Notes: generated from the letters alone by a model not told the origin. A stretch of DNA of 34,959 nucleotides from Oscillospiraceae bacterium (GCA_009784725.1 WQXS01000020.1:1-34959); one strand, 5' to 3'. Counted from the first letter of the stretch, positions 13,121 through 22,403 are shown. Numbers and translations are program-made.

Positions 13121-15811
13121 TTATCTGCGGGAGCTGAGTTTTGATATTTCAAATCCCGCAACCGCTGTAAGTACAAGAATAAGGCATATTACAACCTCAG
13201 TTATATTAAGCGGAACTACAGAAAAAAGATTGCCGATAACCGGAACAAACATTACCGCACATAATATAACGAAGCCGATGAGAGTTGCAATATTCAGGAA
13301 TTTATTACCGAATAACCCTGAGCCTGCTCCCAAAAACGTGTCTGACTTCGACGGGTAAACAATCAGAAGTTCACATGCAACAAGCGTAAAGAAACACATG
13401 CTCATTGCAAGTAAATGCCTGTCGAAGCCTTCAGGTGCAACAGCACCGAAATAACCGTATAAAAATGCGGCAAATGATGCAATGCAAATCAATACCGATC
13501 TTACGATTACCGAACTCATTGTACGCCTGTTTACAATTGCGTCCTTTGGGTTTCTTGGTTTTCTGTTCATAATACCAGGCTCCTTGCTTTCCATTCCGAG
13601 AGCGAAAGCAGGAAGTGCATCCGTGAGCAGATTAATAAACAAAAGCTGAGTAGCAATCAGCGGAACAGGAAGCCCTAAAATGACGGCAAGAAGGACAATC
13701 ATTATCTCGCCGATATTACACCCTAGAAGATATCCCGTCACTTTTCTTATGTTTCCGAAGATAATTCTGCCCTGCTCAACGGCACTGACAATACTTACAA
13801 AATTATCATCCGTCAATATCATATCGGCAGCTTCTTTTGTGACATCGGTTCCCGTTATTCCCATAGCTATTCCGATATCCGCGTTTTTTAATGACGGAGC
13901 ATCATTTACACCGTCGCCGGTCATAGCAACGATATTATTATTAGCTTTAATTGCTGTAACTATCCGCACCTTATGTTCGGGAGAAACACGGGCAAAAACA
14001 TTAACAGTTTTAACTTTTTCGATCAACTCTTCATTGGATAATGAGTTAAGTGCAATCCCGTCGAGAACCTCTTCGTCATTATCAATAATCCCTAAAATCC
14101 GTGCAATCGCAGCTGCCGAGGTTTTATGATCACCTGTAATCATTTTTACATTAATCCCGGCAGTACGGCATTCCTCAACGGATGCTTTAACTTCTTCCCT
14201 TGGCGGGTGCATTAAACACATCATTCCGACAAATACAAGGTCATCTTCGACATTGTCAATTTTCTTAACGCTTTCATATCTTTTATAAGCAAATGCAAGA
14301 ACACGCAGTGCCTGCCCTGCAAGCTGTTCATTTAACTGCATCAGATGGCTTTTTGCAGAATCGGACATCGGAACAATTTCACCGTCAATAAAAAGGCTTG
14401 AGGAACGGCTGATTATCGAGTCCGGCGCACCTTTTGTATTCATAATAACGCTGTTTCCGAGAACGTTATATGTAGACATCATCTTTCTGTCGGAGTCAAA
14501 AGGAATCTCGTGAATACGCTTGTGAGTTTCTGCCATATCTTCTTTGTACTGACCCATTTTTGCGCCGAAAACAAGCATTGCACCTTCGGTTGGGTCACCG
14601 ATTATTGAGGATTCTTTTTCATTATAAACAGCATCATTGCATAGAATACCGATTTCCGACATCAGGGTGATATTTCTCGATATCATACCCTCGGCAACGA
14701 CATGACCTTTCGCTTTATATCCGACTCCCGTGACATCATATATGGTTTCGGGGTCACATACTTTTACGACTGTCATTTTATTTTGTGTCAATGTTCCTGT
14801 TTTATCGGAACAGATTACCGTTGTGCTTCCAAGTGTTTCCACTGCACGTAAACGTTTGACAATAACATGCGATCTGACCATTTTCTGCACACCGACCGCA
14901 AGTATCACAGTTGCCACAATAGCTATACCCTCGGGAACCGCTGCAACTGCAAGCGATACCGAAACCATCAGCATTTCAATCAAATCCCTGTGGTCACCGT
15001 ATCCTAAAAGGTTATAAACAAGTCCTACAATAAATACGAACGCACATGTGATAATGCAAAGAATTCCAAGAGATTTTGCAAGACTGTTCAGTTTTTCCTG
15101 CATCGGAGTTTTTCCGCTGTCTGTATCCTCAAGCAGCTTTGCAATTTTACCCATTTCGGTATTCATACCGGTTGCATAAACTACGCCCTCTCCTCTGCCG
15201 TATGTGATTATCGTTCCCGAAAACGCAGTATTTATCCTGTCACCCTGCACTGCATCCTCCGGCACTGCGGTATTTGCGTTTTTCTTGACGGCTTCCGATT
15301 CACCGGTAAGTGAGGATTCATCAATTCTCATATTTACACAGCTTATAAGTCTTATATCGGCCGGTACATAATCACCTGTTTCAAGAATTACAATATCCCC
15401 CGGTACAACCTCGCATGCATCGATTTTATGTATTTCACCGTCTCTTTTTACTTTTGCTTTCGGTCCCGACATATCTCTTAGTTCTTCAAGTGCATTATCC
15501 GCTTTTCTCTCTTGAGAAATACCGATTATCATATTAATAATTAAAATTGCAATAATGATTATTGCATCTTTTAATCCATCGCCGACAAATAGAGAAACAA
15601 TCGCTGCAGCAATCAGAATAAGTGCCAGAAAATCCTTAAACTGGTCGAGAATACGAAGGAATATTGATCGTTTCTTTTTTCCTTTGAGTTGATTTTTTCC
15701 GTTTTGCCGAAGGCGTTCTTCTGCCTCGTCGGCTGTAAGACCGTTATTTAGGTCTGAGTTTAAGGCAGTTAAGGCCTGCTGTACTTGCATTGTATGGAAT
15801 AATGTGTCCAA
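13121..15811 (-). CDS. P-type Ca2+-transporting ATPase (type IIA)
   Basis: A TTG start at 15811 is chosen because AAAGGA lies 8 bases upstream; this gives 896 residues. ATG at 15790 is the alternative. Seen in order: cation-ATPase N-terminal domain; actuator with 'LTGES'; 'AVPEGI' in the fourth membrane helix; phosphorylation site 'CSDKTGTLT' (Asp about 336); 'KGAPD' in the nucleotide domain; 'MTGDGVNDAP' hinge; and helices with 'CNIGEI' and 'NLLTDALP'. The Glu, Asn, Asp and Thr that form the Ca2+ sites of SERCA pumps are all present, so calcium export is the best call, though some close relatives move Mn2+ or Na+. It is divergent from the SprA-like gene, with overlapping promoters. Confidence 0.9.
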   Translation of the reverse strand: MDTLFHTMQVQQALTALNSDLNNGLTADEAEERLRQNGKNQLKGKKKRSIFLRILDQFKDFLALILIAAAIVSLFVGDGLKDAIIIIAILIINMIIGISQERKADNALEELRDMSGPKAKVKRDGEIHKIDACEVVPGDIVILETGDYVPADIRLISCVNMRIDESSLTGESEAVKKNANTAVPEDAVQGDRINTAFSGTIITYGRGEGVVYATGMNTEMGKIAKLLEDTDSGKTPMQEKLNSLAKSLGILCIITCAFVFIVGLVYNLLGYGDHRDLIEMLMVSVSLAVAAVPEGIAIVATVILAVGVQKMVRSHVIVKRLRAVETLGSTTVICSDKTGTLTQNKMTVVKVCDPETIYDVTGVGYKAKGHVVAEGMISRNITLMSEIGILCNDAVYNEKESSIIGDPTEGAMLVFGAKMGQYKEDMAETHKRIHEIPFDSDRKMMSTYNVLGNSVIMNTKGAPDSIISRSSSLFIDGEIVPMSDSAKSHLMQLNEQLAGQALRVLAFAYKRYESVKKIDNVEDDLVFVGMMCLMHPPREEVKASVEECRTAGINVKMITGDHKTSAAAIARILGIIDNDEEVLDGIALNSLSNEELIEKVKTVNVFARVSPEHKVRIVTAIKANNNIVAMTGDGVNDAPSLKNADIGIAMGITGTDVTKEAADMILTDDNFVSIVSAVEQGRIIFGNIRKVTGYLLGCNIGEIMIVLLAVILGLPVPLIATQLLFINLLTDALPAFALGMESKEPGIMNRKPRNPKDAIVNRRTMSSVIVRSVLICIASFAAFLYGYFGAVAPEGFDRHLLAMSMCFFTLVACELLIVYPSKSDTFLGAGSGLFGNKFLNIATLIGFVILCAVMFVPVIGNLFSVVPLNITEVVICLILVLTAVAGFEISKLSSRR

Positions 15812-15828
15812 AATACCGGTCCTTTCTA

Positions 15829-15857
15829 TTGAAATTAATTGGATTATATGGTATAAT
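15829..15857 (+). promoter_or_regulatory. Promoter for the SprA-like gene
   Basis: TTGAAA (15829-15834), 17-base spacer, TATAAT (15852-15857) preceded by TGG as an extended -10. This is close to consensus. It overlaps the opposite-facing ATPase promoter. Confidence 0.75.
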
Positions 15858-15871
15858 ACCGGGATTAACAA
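15843..15871 (-). promoter_or_regulatory. Promoter for the P-type ATPase
   Basis: On the minus strand: TTGTTA (15871-15866), 17-base spacer, TATAAT (15848-15843). Its -10 box sits inside the spacer of the plus-strand promoter and the reverse, so polymerase can probably occupy only one at a time. Confidence 0.6.
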
Positions 15872-15907
15872 GACTTTTATCGGTAATGGGAAAGTGAGGT
15901 GTCAGCT

Positions 15908-16480
15908 GTGAATATCGGAGGTCTTTCCGGCGTTAATTTTAATGCTGCTGCCTTATATATGAAACCTCCTGTTTCACAACAGCAGGCTCCCTCACCTGTT
16001 TTATCGGGATTATATCCTGCAATTTCGCCTGTTCTTCAACCGTCACAAGGCAACAGTGCAATGTTTTTCAGTATCGACGGCGACAGAGCCGAGATATCTT
16101 ACGGGCTTCTTGAAGCTCTTAAAGCCGAAGGTGTATGTGAAACATGTGAAAACCGCAGATATGTCGACCAGTCGAATGATTCTTCCGTCAGTTTTCAAAC
16201 ACCTACAAAAATCAGTCCGAATATGGCTGCAGCCGCAGTAGCATCTCATGAGCAGGAGCATGTCAGAAACGAGCAGGCAAACGCACAAAGGGATAACCGT
16301 GAAATAATTAGCCAGTCGGTGACCCTCACATATGATACATGCCCCGAATGCGGCAAACAGTATGTTTCCGGCGGAACCACAAGGACAACCTCCATCGGCA
16401 AATCTGAATCAGAGGATGATTTTGAACCCCATAAAATCGAAGCCGGCGGGTTTAATGCCGATACTGCCGACGAAGATTAA
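15908..16480 (+). CDS. SprA-related putative metalloprotease
   Basis: GTG at 15908 is chosen because GAGGTG lies 6 bases upstream; GTG at 15899 would add three residues. The ~190-residue protein has the layout of the SprA-related family: a Pro/Ser-rich N-terminus, a Cys pair 'CETC' (77-80), 'SVSFQTPTKI', an 'ASHEQEH' zinc-protease motif (HExxH at 114-118) followed by a helix, then a second Cys pair 'CPECG' and 'YVSGGTT'. No signal peptide or membrane helix is seen. In this family the HExxH suggests zinc hydrolase activity, while the Cys pairs may hold a structural metal. Substrate unknown. The last 25 residues are acidic. Confidence 0.75.
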   Translation: MNIGGLSGVNFNAAALYMKPPVSQQQAPSPVLSGLYPAISPVLQPSQGNSAMFFSIDGDRAEISYGLLEALKAEGVCETCENRRYVDQSNDSSVSFQTPTKISPNMAAAAVASHEQEHVRNEQANAQRDNREIISQSVTLTYDTCPECGKQYVSGGTTRTTSIGKSESEDDFEPHKIEAGGFNADTADED

Positions 16481-16528
16481 TTTCAAGGTCAGCCGTAAAG
16501 CAATTAAATGACAGAAATAACAGTGCTG

Positions 16529-17920
16529 CTAAAACTCCGAAGAACCAACCGTTCTCGGAAACGGCAGCACATCTCTTATATTGGAAACACCAGTCAGATA
16601 CATAAGCAGCCTTTCAAACCCGAGCCCGAAGCCGGCATGCTTTGTTCCACCGTAACGCCTGAGCTCAAGATACCACCAATATGATTCCTTGTCGAGATTC
16701 ATTTCTTTTATCCGGGACTCCAGAACATCAACACGCTCCTCACGCTGGCTGCCGCCAATTATTTCACCAATTCCGGGGGCAAGTAAATCCATTGCGGCAA
16801 CTGTTTTTCCGTCATCGTTTAATCTCATGTAAAAGGCTTTAATATCTTTTGGGTAGTCTGTTACAAACACAGGCTTTTTAAAATACTCCTCGGTTATATA
16901 CCGTTCATGCTCGGTTTGCAGGTCCGAACCCCATGAAACGGGAAACTCAAAGCTTTTTCCCGATTTTTCGAGAATATCTATTGCTTCGGTATATGAAATA
17001 TGTGCAAACTCCGCATTTGCAACACTTGTCAGCCGTTCAAGCAGCTCCTTGTCAACAAAACTGTTTAAGAAATTAAGTTCATCGCTGCATTCCTGCATAA
17101 CCTTTTTAATTACATACTTTAGCATATCTTCTGCAAGCTGCATGTCATCTTTTAAATCCGCAAATGCGATTTCGGGTTCAATCATCCAAAACTCCGCTAC
17201 ATGCCTCGGAGTATTTGAGTTTTCTGCCCGAAATGTCGGTCCGAATGTATATACACCTCCAAATGCCAGTGCAAAAGCCTCTGCATTGAGCTGACCGGAA
17301 ACAGTCAGTCCCGCTTTTTTCCCGAAGAAGTCGCCTGTATAATCTATGCTGCCGTCCGGGTTGACAGGGACTTTTGACAGGTCAAGTGTCGTAACATGGA
17401 ACATCTCCCCTGCTCCTTCGGCATCGCTGCAGGTAATTATCGGAGTGTGGACATTAACGAAGCCGCGTTCCTGAAAGAACGAATGTATTGCATGCCCTGT
17501 AACGGAACGTATTCTGAAAACAGCCGCAAACAGGTTTGTTCTCGGTCTTAGATGTGCAATGGTACGAAGAAATTCCGGCGAATGGCGTTTTTTCTGAAGA
17601 GGATATTCGGGAGTTGATTCCCCTTCTATTATTACTTCCTGTGCCAGTATTTCAAACGGCTGCTTTGCACCCTGCGTTTCCTTAAACAGACCCGTAACCG
17701 TAAGAGCAGCACCGACGTTTTGTTTTACTGCATCCTTAAAAGAATGAAGAGAGTCTTCCTCAAGAACAATCTGGACACCTTTAAATGAGCTTCCGTCGTT
17801 TAGGTCAATAAAACCGTACGCTTTCATATCACGTATTGATCTTACCCATCCTTGTACCGTAACGATTTTACCCGGGTAATTCTTTTGATTGAGATACAGT
17901 TCTCTAACAGTTGTTTTCAT
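16529..17920 (-). CDS. asnS: Asparaginyl-tRNA synthetase
   Basis: The protein has 463 residues from ATG at 17920, which has GGAGA 8 bases upstream; an ATG at 17935 would sit on that site. An N-terminal OB-fold anticodon-binding domain ('[21 protein letters not shown]') is followed by a class IIb catalytic core with '[22 protein letters not shown]' (motif 2, split here by its loop) and '[15 protein letters not shown]' (motif 3). The '[11 protein letters not shown]' form is typical of AsnRS rather than AspRS. It charges tRNA-Asn with asparagine in the cytoplasm. It overlaps nrdG by 17 bases and so is probably read from the nrdD promoter as the last gene of the operon. Confidence 0.93.
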   Translation of the reverse strand: MKTTVRELYLNQKNYPGKIVTVQGWVRSIRDMKAYGFIDLNDGSSFKGVQIVLEEDSLHSFKDAVKQNVGAALTVTGLFKETQGAKQPFEILAQEVIIEGESTPEYPLQKKRHSPEFLRTIAHLRPRTNLFAAVFRIRSVTGHAIHSFFQERGFVNVHTPIITCSDAEGAGEMFHVTTLDLSKVPVNPDGSIDYTGDFFGKKAGLTVSGQLNAEAFALAFGGVYTFGPTFRAENSNTPRHVAEFWMIEPEIAFADLKDDMQLAEDMLKYVIKKVMQECSDELNFLNSFVDKELLERLTSVANAEFAHISYTEAIDILEKSGKSFEFPVSWGSDLQTEHERYITEEYFKKPVFVTDYPKDIKAFYMRLNDDGKTVAAMDLLAPGIGEIIGGSQREERVDVLESRIKEMNLDKESYWWYLELRRYGGTKHAGFGLGFERLLMYLTGVSNIRDVLPFPRTVGSSEF

Positions 17921-18410
17921 TAAGCATTTCTCCATTTCCGGTTTTCAGGCTTTTTTGAACATCAATTAACCGCTGATTTTTGCTTCCTCTCCATTTTAAC
18001 GCAAGTGTACGCTCTTTTGCAATATATCTTCCGTCAATAAGTACATCGGTAAGTGATAAAAGTTTATATGCATCGGTTTTCTGCTTTGCTTCCGCAAATA
18101 TCTCTTCAAAGGTTTTCCCCGTATAAACCCACACATTTAAACCCCTTTCACGTGCAACAGCCGCAAGACTTATACAGTCTGCAGCCTGCTCGAACGGTTC
18201 ACCGCCCGATAATGTCAGTCCGTCTGTTAAGGGGTTGGTAAGCATGTCATTTATTATTTTTTCAACAGAGATTTCATTTCCGCCGTCAAAATCCCATGTT
18301 TGCGGGTTGTGGCATCCGAGACAGCAAAGACTGCAGCCCTGGGTATAAACAACATATCTTATACCCGGCCCGTCTACTATGGAATCATGAACCAATCCCG
18401 CTATTTTCAT
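17904..18410 (-). CDS. nrdG: Anaerobic ribonucleotide reductase activating protein
   Basis: The protein has 168 residues, normal for NrdG. It is a radical SAM enzyme with the CX3CX2C cluster motif at C26, C30 and C33 followed by 'HNPQTWDF', and a 'LSGGEPF' SAM-binding stretch. It uses an iron-sulfur cluster and S-adenosylmethionine to place the glycyl radical on NrdD. An extra Cys (C29) sits between the cluster ligands. It starts one base after the nrdD stop and overlaps asnS. Confidence 0.95.
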   Translation of the reverse strand: MKIAGLVHDSIVDGPGIRYVVYTQGCSLCCLGCHNPQTWDFDGGNEISVEKIINDMLTNPLTDGLTLSGGEPFEQAADCISLAAVARERGLNVWVYTGKTFEEIFAEAKQKTDAYKLLSLTDVLIDGRYIAKERTLALKWRGSKNQRLIDVQKSLKTGNGEMLNENNC

Positions 18411-18411
18411 T

Positions 18412-20757
18412 TTAATGTCTGCCGGAGTCTTTCATATCATGAAGGACCCTGTCTTTTTCTTCGGCACGTTTAGCGTCATTGAATCTGTCAACCGTACCTA
18501 CAAGATATCCCGTTATCCGCCTTATGCGTTCAAATCCCGGTTCATTATCGTTATACTCAAGTCTTCCGCAGCTTGGGCATTCATCTTTAATAAAACCTGT
18601 ATAACCGCAAACAGGATCCCTGTCGACGGGGTGGTTGACAGAGCCGTAGCCGACACCGGTTTCATGCATAAATCTTATGATTTTTTCAAACGCCTCAAGA
18701 TTATCAAGCGGATTCCCGTCCATTTCCACATAACTTATGTGCCCTGCATTTGTAAGTGCATGGTATGGTGCTTCAAGCCTGATTTTATCAAATGCGTTTA
18801 TTTTGTAATCAACGGGAATATGAAAACTGTTTGTGTAATATTCCTTGTCTGTTATTCCGGCGAGCCTTCCGTAACGTTTTTGATCCAGCTTTACAAATCT
18901 GCCTGCAAGACCTTCGGCAGGGGTTGCAATAAGAGTAATGTTCAGACCTCTTTCATTTGTTTCTTTATCGCATCTTGAACGAAGATGGCTGATGATTTCG
19001 AGCCCGAGATTCTGAGCACGTTCACTTTCACCGTGATGCTGACCGATAAGAGCCTTTAATGTTTCTGCAAGCCCTATAAAACCTATGGTCAAGGTGCCGT
19101 GCTTGAGAATTTCGCGAACCTCGTCATTATAACCGAGTTTTTCCGAACCAAGCCATACACCCTGACCCATTAAGAACGGGAAATTATATACACGCTTACG
19201 GCATTGAACTTCAAATCTCTCCAAAAGCTGGTCAATAACAAGATCCAGCTTATAATCAAGGTCCTCGAAAAATCTTTCAATGTTCCCGCCTGCTTTAATT
19301 GCAAGCCTCGGAAGATTAATTGATGTAAAGGAAAGGTTTCCCCGCCCGTTGCAGATTTCCTGAGATGGGTCATAGGTATTTGCTATAACACGGGTTCTGC
19401 AGCCCATGTATGCAATTTCTGTTTCTTTAATGCCTTCCTTGTAATATTTTAAGTTAAACGGGGCATCCACAAATGCAAAGTTCGGGAACAGGCGTTTTGC
19501 ACTGCAGCGGCATGCGAGCTTAAACAGGTCGTAGTTCGGGTCACCCGGGTCGAAGCTTACACCTCTTTTAACACGGAAAACCTGAATCGGATATATCGGT
19601 GTTTCTCCGTTTCCGAGTCCCGCTTCCGTTGCAAGCATGACATTTTCCATTACCATTCTGCCTTCGGGGGATGTATCCATGCCGTAATTAATTGTGGAAA
19701 ACGGTGTCTGAGCGCCTGCACGCGAGTGCATTGTGTTAAGGTTATGTATAAGTGCCTCCATTGCTTGATATGTTGCACGGTTCGTTTCTTTTTTTGCAAA
19801 ATGGAGGGCTGTTTCCTGAATTTGTTCAATATCACCCGTGTCGCCGTAAAGATTAATAAGCTCCGGGCGCTCCAGGCTTAAATACTTTTCGTTGCTTTCA
19901 AGTGTCGGGACAAATCCGGTTTCCTTTTTTATTTTCTTGATTATTTTTTTTACATCGGCCTCGGGGTCATCAATCCGTTTTGCAAGCATAAGTGCTTTTG
20001 CCATGTTTTGACGGTATAATTTTATGAATGTTTTTTTGACTCCTTCTGCCATGCCATAGTCGAAATTAACTATGCTCTGACCGCCGTGCTGGTCGTTTTG
20101 ATTTGATTGAATTGCAATGCAGGCAAGAGCCGTATATGACGCAATGTCATTCGGCTCCCGAAGATGCCCGTGCCCTGTAGAAAAACCGCCCTTGAACAGC
20201 TTTATAATATCTATCTGACAGCAGGTTGTGGTAAGAGTTAAAAAATCCAGGTCGTGTATATGTATATCGCCGTCGGAATGTGCCGAGGAGTGCTCCGGCT
20301 TTAATACAAACATGTTGTAGAACTGTTTTGCACCCTCGGAGCCGTATTTGAGCATAACACCCATAGCGGTATCGCCGTCAATGTTTGCATTTTCTCTTTT
20401 TACATCGCTGTGGCGGGCATCGGTGTTGGTAATCTCCTCATATGTTTTCATGAGGCGTGTTCTCATCTGACGGACACGGTTTCGTTCATTTCTGTAGAGA
20501 ATATATGCTCTTGCAGTTGCTATATACCCGTTATCCATCAAAACCTTTTCGACTATATCCTGAATATGCTCGACATCCGGAACCTCAATACCCTCAAGCT
20601 CAAGGACAGAAAGAACCTCATCGGCAAGCTTATCGGATAAATCACCGTTTCCCGGTCTGTAGGTCGCCTTAAAGGCTTTGCAGATTGCATCGGAAATTTT
20701 CGAGATATTAAACTCGGAGGTTCTTCCATCTCGTTTTTTGATGCCGGTAATCGCCAT
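18412..20757 (-). CDS. nrdD: Class III (anaerobic) ribonucleoside-triphosphate reductase
   Basis: ATG at 20757 follows GGAGGG by 9 bases and gives 781 residues; the longer frame would start inside the promoter. Residues 2-90 are an ATP-cone, the allosteric activity site. The catalytic barrel follows. Near the C-terminus are a four-Cys zinc site ('VCGYTG' and 'CPSCGR') and the glycyl-radical loop 'RITGYLVG' with the radical Gly near 750. It reduces ribonucleotides to deoxyribonucleotides without oxygen, which fits an anaerobe. A strong promoter, an NrdR-box-like site and a possible ribosome-site hairpin lie in its leader, so dNTP-responsive control is likely. Confidence 0.96.
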   Translation of the reverse strand: MAITGIKKRDGRTSEFNISKISDAICKAFKATYRPGNGDLSDKLADEVLSVLELEGIEVPDVEHIQDIVEKVLMDNGYIATARAYILYRNERNRVRQMRTRLMKTYEEITNTDARHSDVKRENANIDGDTAMGVMLKYGSEGAKQFYNMFVLKPEHSSAHSDGDIHIHDLDFLTLTTTCCQIDIIKLFKGGFSTGHGHLREPNDIASYTALACIAIQSNQNDQHGGQSIVNFDYGMAEGVKKTFIKLYRQNMAKALMLAKRIDDPEADVKKIIKKIKKETGFVPTLESNEKYLSLERPELINLYGDTGDIEQIQETALHFAKKETNRATYQAMEALIHNLNTMHSRAGAQTPFSTINYGMDTSPEGRMVMENVMLATEAGLGNGETPIYPIQVFRVKRGVSFDPGDPNYDLFKLACRCSAKRLFPNFAFVDAPFNLKYYKEGIKETEIAYMGCRTRVIANTYDPSQEICNGRGNLSFTSINLPRLAIKAGGNIERFFEDLDYKLDLVIDQLLERFEVQCRKRVYNFPFLMGQGVWLGSEKLGYNDEVREILKHGTLTIGFIGLAETLKALIGQHHGESERAQNLGLEIISHLRSRCDKETNERGLNITLIATPAEGLAGRFVKLDQKRYGRLAGITDKEYYTNSFHIPVDYKINAFDKIRLEAPYHALTNAGHISYVEMDGNPLDNLEAFEKIIRFMHETGVGYGSVNHPVDRDPVCGYTGFIKDECPSCGRLEYNDNEPGFERIRRITGYLVGTVDRFNDAKRAEEKDRVLHDMKDSGRH

Positions 20758-20764
20758 TTCAGCT

Positions 20765-20821
20765 GTCCCTCCACAAAATTGAGTCATACTATATATTGCG
20801 ATAAAAAAAGCCCGCAGGGAC
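20765..20821 (-). promoter_or_regulatory. nrdD leader with possible ribosome-site pairing
   Basis: Near the predicted 5' end of the message GTCCCT (20821-20816) is complementary to AGGGAC (20770-20765), which overlaps the GGAGGG ribosome site of nrdD. The same 5' segment can instead fold into a small local hairpin, AAG-(bulged T)-CCC with GGG-CTT, followed by seven T. The two folds exclude each other. Control by such a switch is inferred only. Confidence 0.3.
20786..20801 (+). promoter_or_regulatory. nrdR box: NrdR-box-like operator in the nrdD leader
   Basis: ATACTATATATTGCGA agrees with the known NrdR box pattern acaCWAtATaTwGtgt at 13 of 16 positions, including the whole CWATATATWG core. 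It lies downstream of the nrdD -10 element and before the ribosome site, where a bound repressor would block elongation or initiation. A second, properly spaced box is not clear. nrdR itself lies 5 kb away. Confidence 0.5.
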
Positions 20822-20824
20822 TTC

Positions 20825-20853
20825 ATTGTACAACCAATAGTTTCTAAAGTCAA
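20825..20853 (-). promoter_or_regulatory. Promoter of nrdD-nrdG-asnS
   Basis: On the minus strand: TTGACT (20853-20848), 17-base spacer, TACAAT (20830-20825), near consensus. It gives a leader of about 65 bases. Confidence 0.75.
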
Positions 20854-20881
20854 TATCAAAACCCGTCTTTTTTGCTTTATC

Positions 20882-20911
20882 TTGAAATAAATTTTACTGC
20901 TATGGTATAAT
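20882..20911 (+). promoter_or_regulatory. Promoter for the DUF975 and nucleotidase genes
   Basis: TTGAAA (20882-20887), 18-base spacer, TATAAT (20906-20911) with TGG in front, an extended -10. It is back to back with the nrdD promoter. A perfect 12-bp palindrome TTCGGTACCGAA at 20963-20974 follows in the leader, just before the GAAAGGAAG ribosome site. Confidence 0.7.
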
Positions 20912-20990
20912 TTAATCCGTCTTTGATTCAGCTAACCGACTCTTGTTTAGTTTAATTGTAATTTCGGTACCGAAAGGAAGATTTTCAGAT

Positions 20991-21704
20991 ATGCCGGGTT
21001 CTGCATTAAAATCCGTTGCTCGCAGATTGATTTTCCAAAACGCTCCAAGGATTTTTTTGATAAGCTTGATTTATGTAACTCTGACTGCGCTTGTTTCGTG
21101 GCTTGCCGTACGCCTCCCCGGGAGCATCAGCATGTCCGGAATAAACAGCCGTCTTGCGTCCGGTGAAATCCCAAGTCTTGCAATTCTTTATTCCGACTTC
21201 AGACCTATCGGGGTATTTCTCGCATTATTAATGTTTATGCTGCAGCCTTTTCTTGACGTGGGTTTTATGAGCATATGCCTGAAAGTAAAACGTGAGGTTG
21301 TCACGGATATCAAGGATTTATTTAACGGTTTTATTTTTTTTATCAAGGTTCTGACAATTTTTCTTATTACAACCATATATATTTTTCTATGGAGCCTTTT
21401 GCTGATCATCCCGGGAATTATTGCTGCATATAGATACAGACAGGCTTATTATATTCTGATTGATGACCCGAGAAAAAGCGCCTTGCAGTGTATATCCGAA
21501 TCGGCCTTAATAATCAACGGCAGAAAGCTGGACCTTTTTATAATTGATATATCATTTATCGGCTGGTTCGCACTTGATATAATTGTATATTTACTGATAC
21601 CGCTGCCGTTTGCAATTCCGGTTGTTTCAATATGGCTCTCGTTATATCTCGGTCTTACACGAGCTGCTTTTTATGAGGATTTAATTTCGGGCGCCGCAGT
21701 CTGA
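20991..21704 (+). CDS. DUF975-family integral membrane protein
   Basis: ATG at 20991 follows AAAGGAAG; the longer frame from 20943 would start ahead of that site. The 237-residue protein has about five to six membrane helices, a cytoplasmic start with 'ARRLIFQNAPRIFLISLIY', and the late signature 'IPGIIAAYRYRQAYYILIDDP' region (helix end plus loop) typical of DUF975. Function of the family is unknown. It is followed after 34 bases by the YfbR-like gene, with its own GAAAGGAACGG site, so the two may share the upstream promoter. Confidence 0.8.
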   Translation: MPGSALKSVARRLIFQNAPRIFLISLIYVTLTALVSWLAVRLPGSISMSGINSRLASGEIPSLAILYSDFRPIGVFLALLMFMLQPFLDVGFMSICLKVKREVVTDIKDLFNGFIFFIKVLTIFLITTIYIFLWSLLLIIPGIIAAYRYRQAYYILIDDPRKSALQCISESALIINGRKLDLFIIDISFIGWFALDIIVYLLIPLPFAIPVVSIWLSLYLGLTRAAFYEDLISGAAV

Positions 21705-21738
21705 AACGGCAGTTTAATACGAAAGGAACGGTTATTTA

Positions 21739-22338
21739 ATGAAAACAAAATACAGCTTTTTCGCTTTGATATCCAGAATGAAAAATATCACAAGATGGTC
21801 ACTTATGAGAAACAATACTCTTGAGAATATTCAGGAGCATTCTCATACAGTTGCGGTAATCGCTCATGCGCTTGCTGTAATAAGAAAGGATGTTTTCGGC
21901 AGGAAGGCAGACCCCGGACTTGCCGCATCCATGGCACTGTTTCACGATTCGTCAGAGATATTTACGGGAGATATGCCGACACCGATTAAATACTATGATG
22001 CAGAAATTATGGAAGCATACAAAAAGGTTGAGTCGGTTGCATCAAAGAAATTACTTACTGCTCTCCCCTCCGAAATGCGCCCCGCATATAAGAAAATTCT
22101 TTCTCCCGATGAAAAGAATGAAATGACTGAGCTGGTAAAAGCCGCCGACAGGCTTGCTGCATATGTTAAATGCATTGAAGAGCTCAAAACAGGAAATCTT
22201 GATTTTAAGCTTGCTGCAGAGCAGTCAAGGGATAAACTCTCAAAGCTTGATTTGCCCGAGGTAAAATATTTTATGGACAACTTCATACCGGCGTATGAAC
22301 TGACGTTGGACGAGCTGGATTTTTCTTTCGAAATGTAG
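21739..22338 (+). CDS. yfbR: YfbR-like HD-domain 5'-deoxynucleotidase
   Basis: The protein has 199 residues, the same length as E. coli YfbR, and matches it closely along its length: 'SRMKNITRWSLMRN' near the start (R19, W20), 'NIQEHSHTVA', 'ALFHDSSEIFTGDMPTPIKY' with the HD pair at 69-70, and 'LVKAADRLAAYVKCIEEL' with the second metal-site Asp at about 137. The enzyme removes phosphate from deoxyribonucleoside 5'-monophosphates and so lowers dNTP pools. It lies divergent from nrdD, which makes dNTPs. Its stop codon lies inside the stem of a small terminator. Confidence 0.92.
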   Translation: MKTKYSFFALISRMKNITRWSLMRNNTLENIQEHSHTVAVIAHALAVIRKDVFGRKADPGLAASMALFHDSSEIFTGDMPTPIKYYDAEIMEAYKKVESVASKKLLTALPSEMRPAYKKILSPDEKNEMTELVKAADRLAAYVKCIEELKTGNLDFKLAAEQSRDKLSKLDLPEVKYFMDNFIPAYELTLDELDFSFEM

Positions 22339-22356
22339 AAATTTTCTACACTTTTT
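22334..22356 (+). terminator. Terminator overlapping the yfbR stop codon
   Basis: TGTAGAAA (22334-22341) is the exact inverted repeat of TTTCTACA (22343-22350), followed by CTTTTT. The TAG stop of the nucleotidase gene is inside the left arm. The stem is AT-rich, so termination may be partial. Confidence 0.5.
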
Positions 22357-22371
22357 GCGTTTAAACGTTTA

Positions 22372-22401
22372 TTGAAATGTGTAAAGGGTTTGTGCTAGCA
22401 T
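22372..22401 (+). promoter_or_regulatory. Candidate promoter for comEC-holA
   Basis: TTGAAA (22372-22377), 18-base spacer, TAGCAT (22396-22401) preceded by TGC. The -10 has only four consensus bases but the extended TGn may compensate. Confidence 0.45.
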
Positions 22402-22403
22402 TT

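Noticed and set aside
16043-16288. Minus-strand frame opposite the SprA-like gene
   Set aside because: Cys-rich shadow without ribosome site; the plus-strand protein has clear family motifs.
20808-20823. Hairpin plus T-run in the nrdD leader as a transcription attenuator
   Set aside because: It starts almost at the predicted transcription start, too early for an intrinsic terminator, and the stem has only six pairs with a bulge.
20758-20859. N-terminal extension of NrdD to 20859
   Set aside because: It would include the promoter and leader; ATG at 20757 has a strong ribosome site and begins the ATP-cone.
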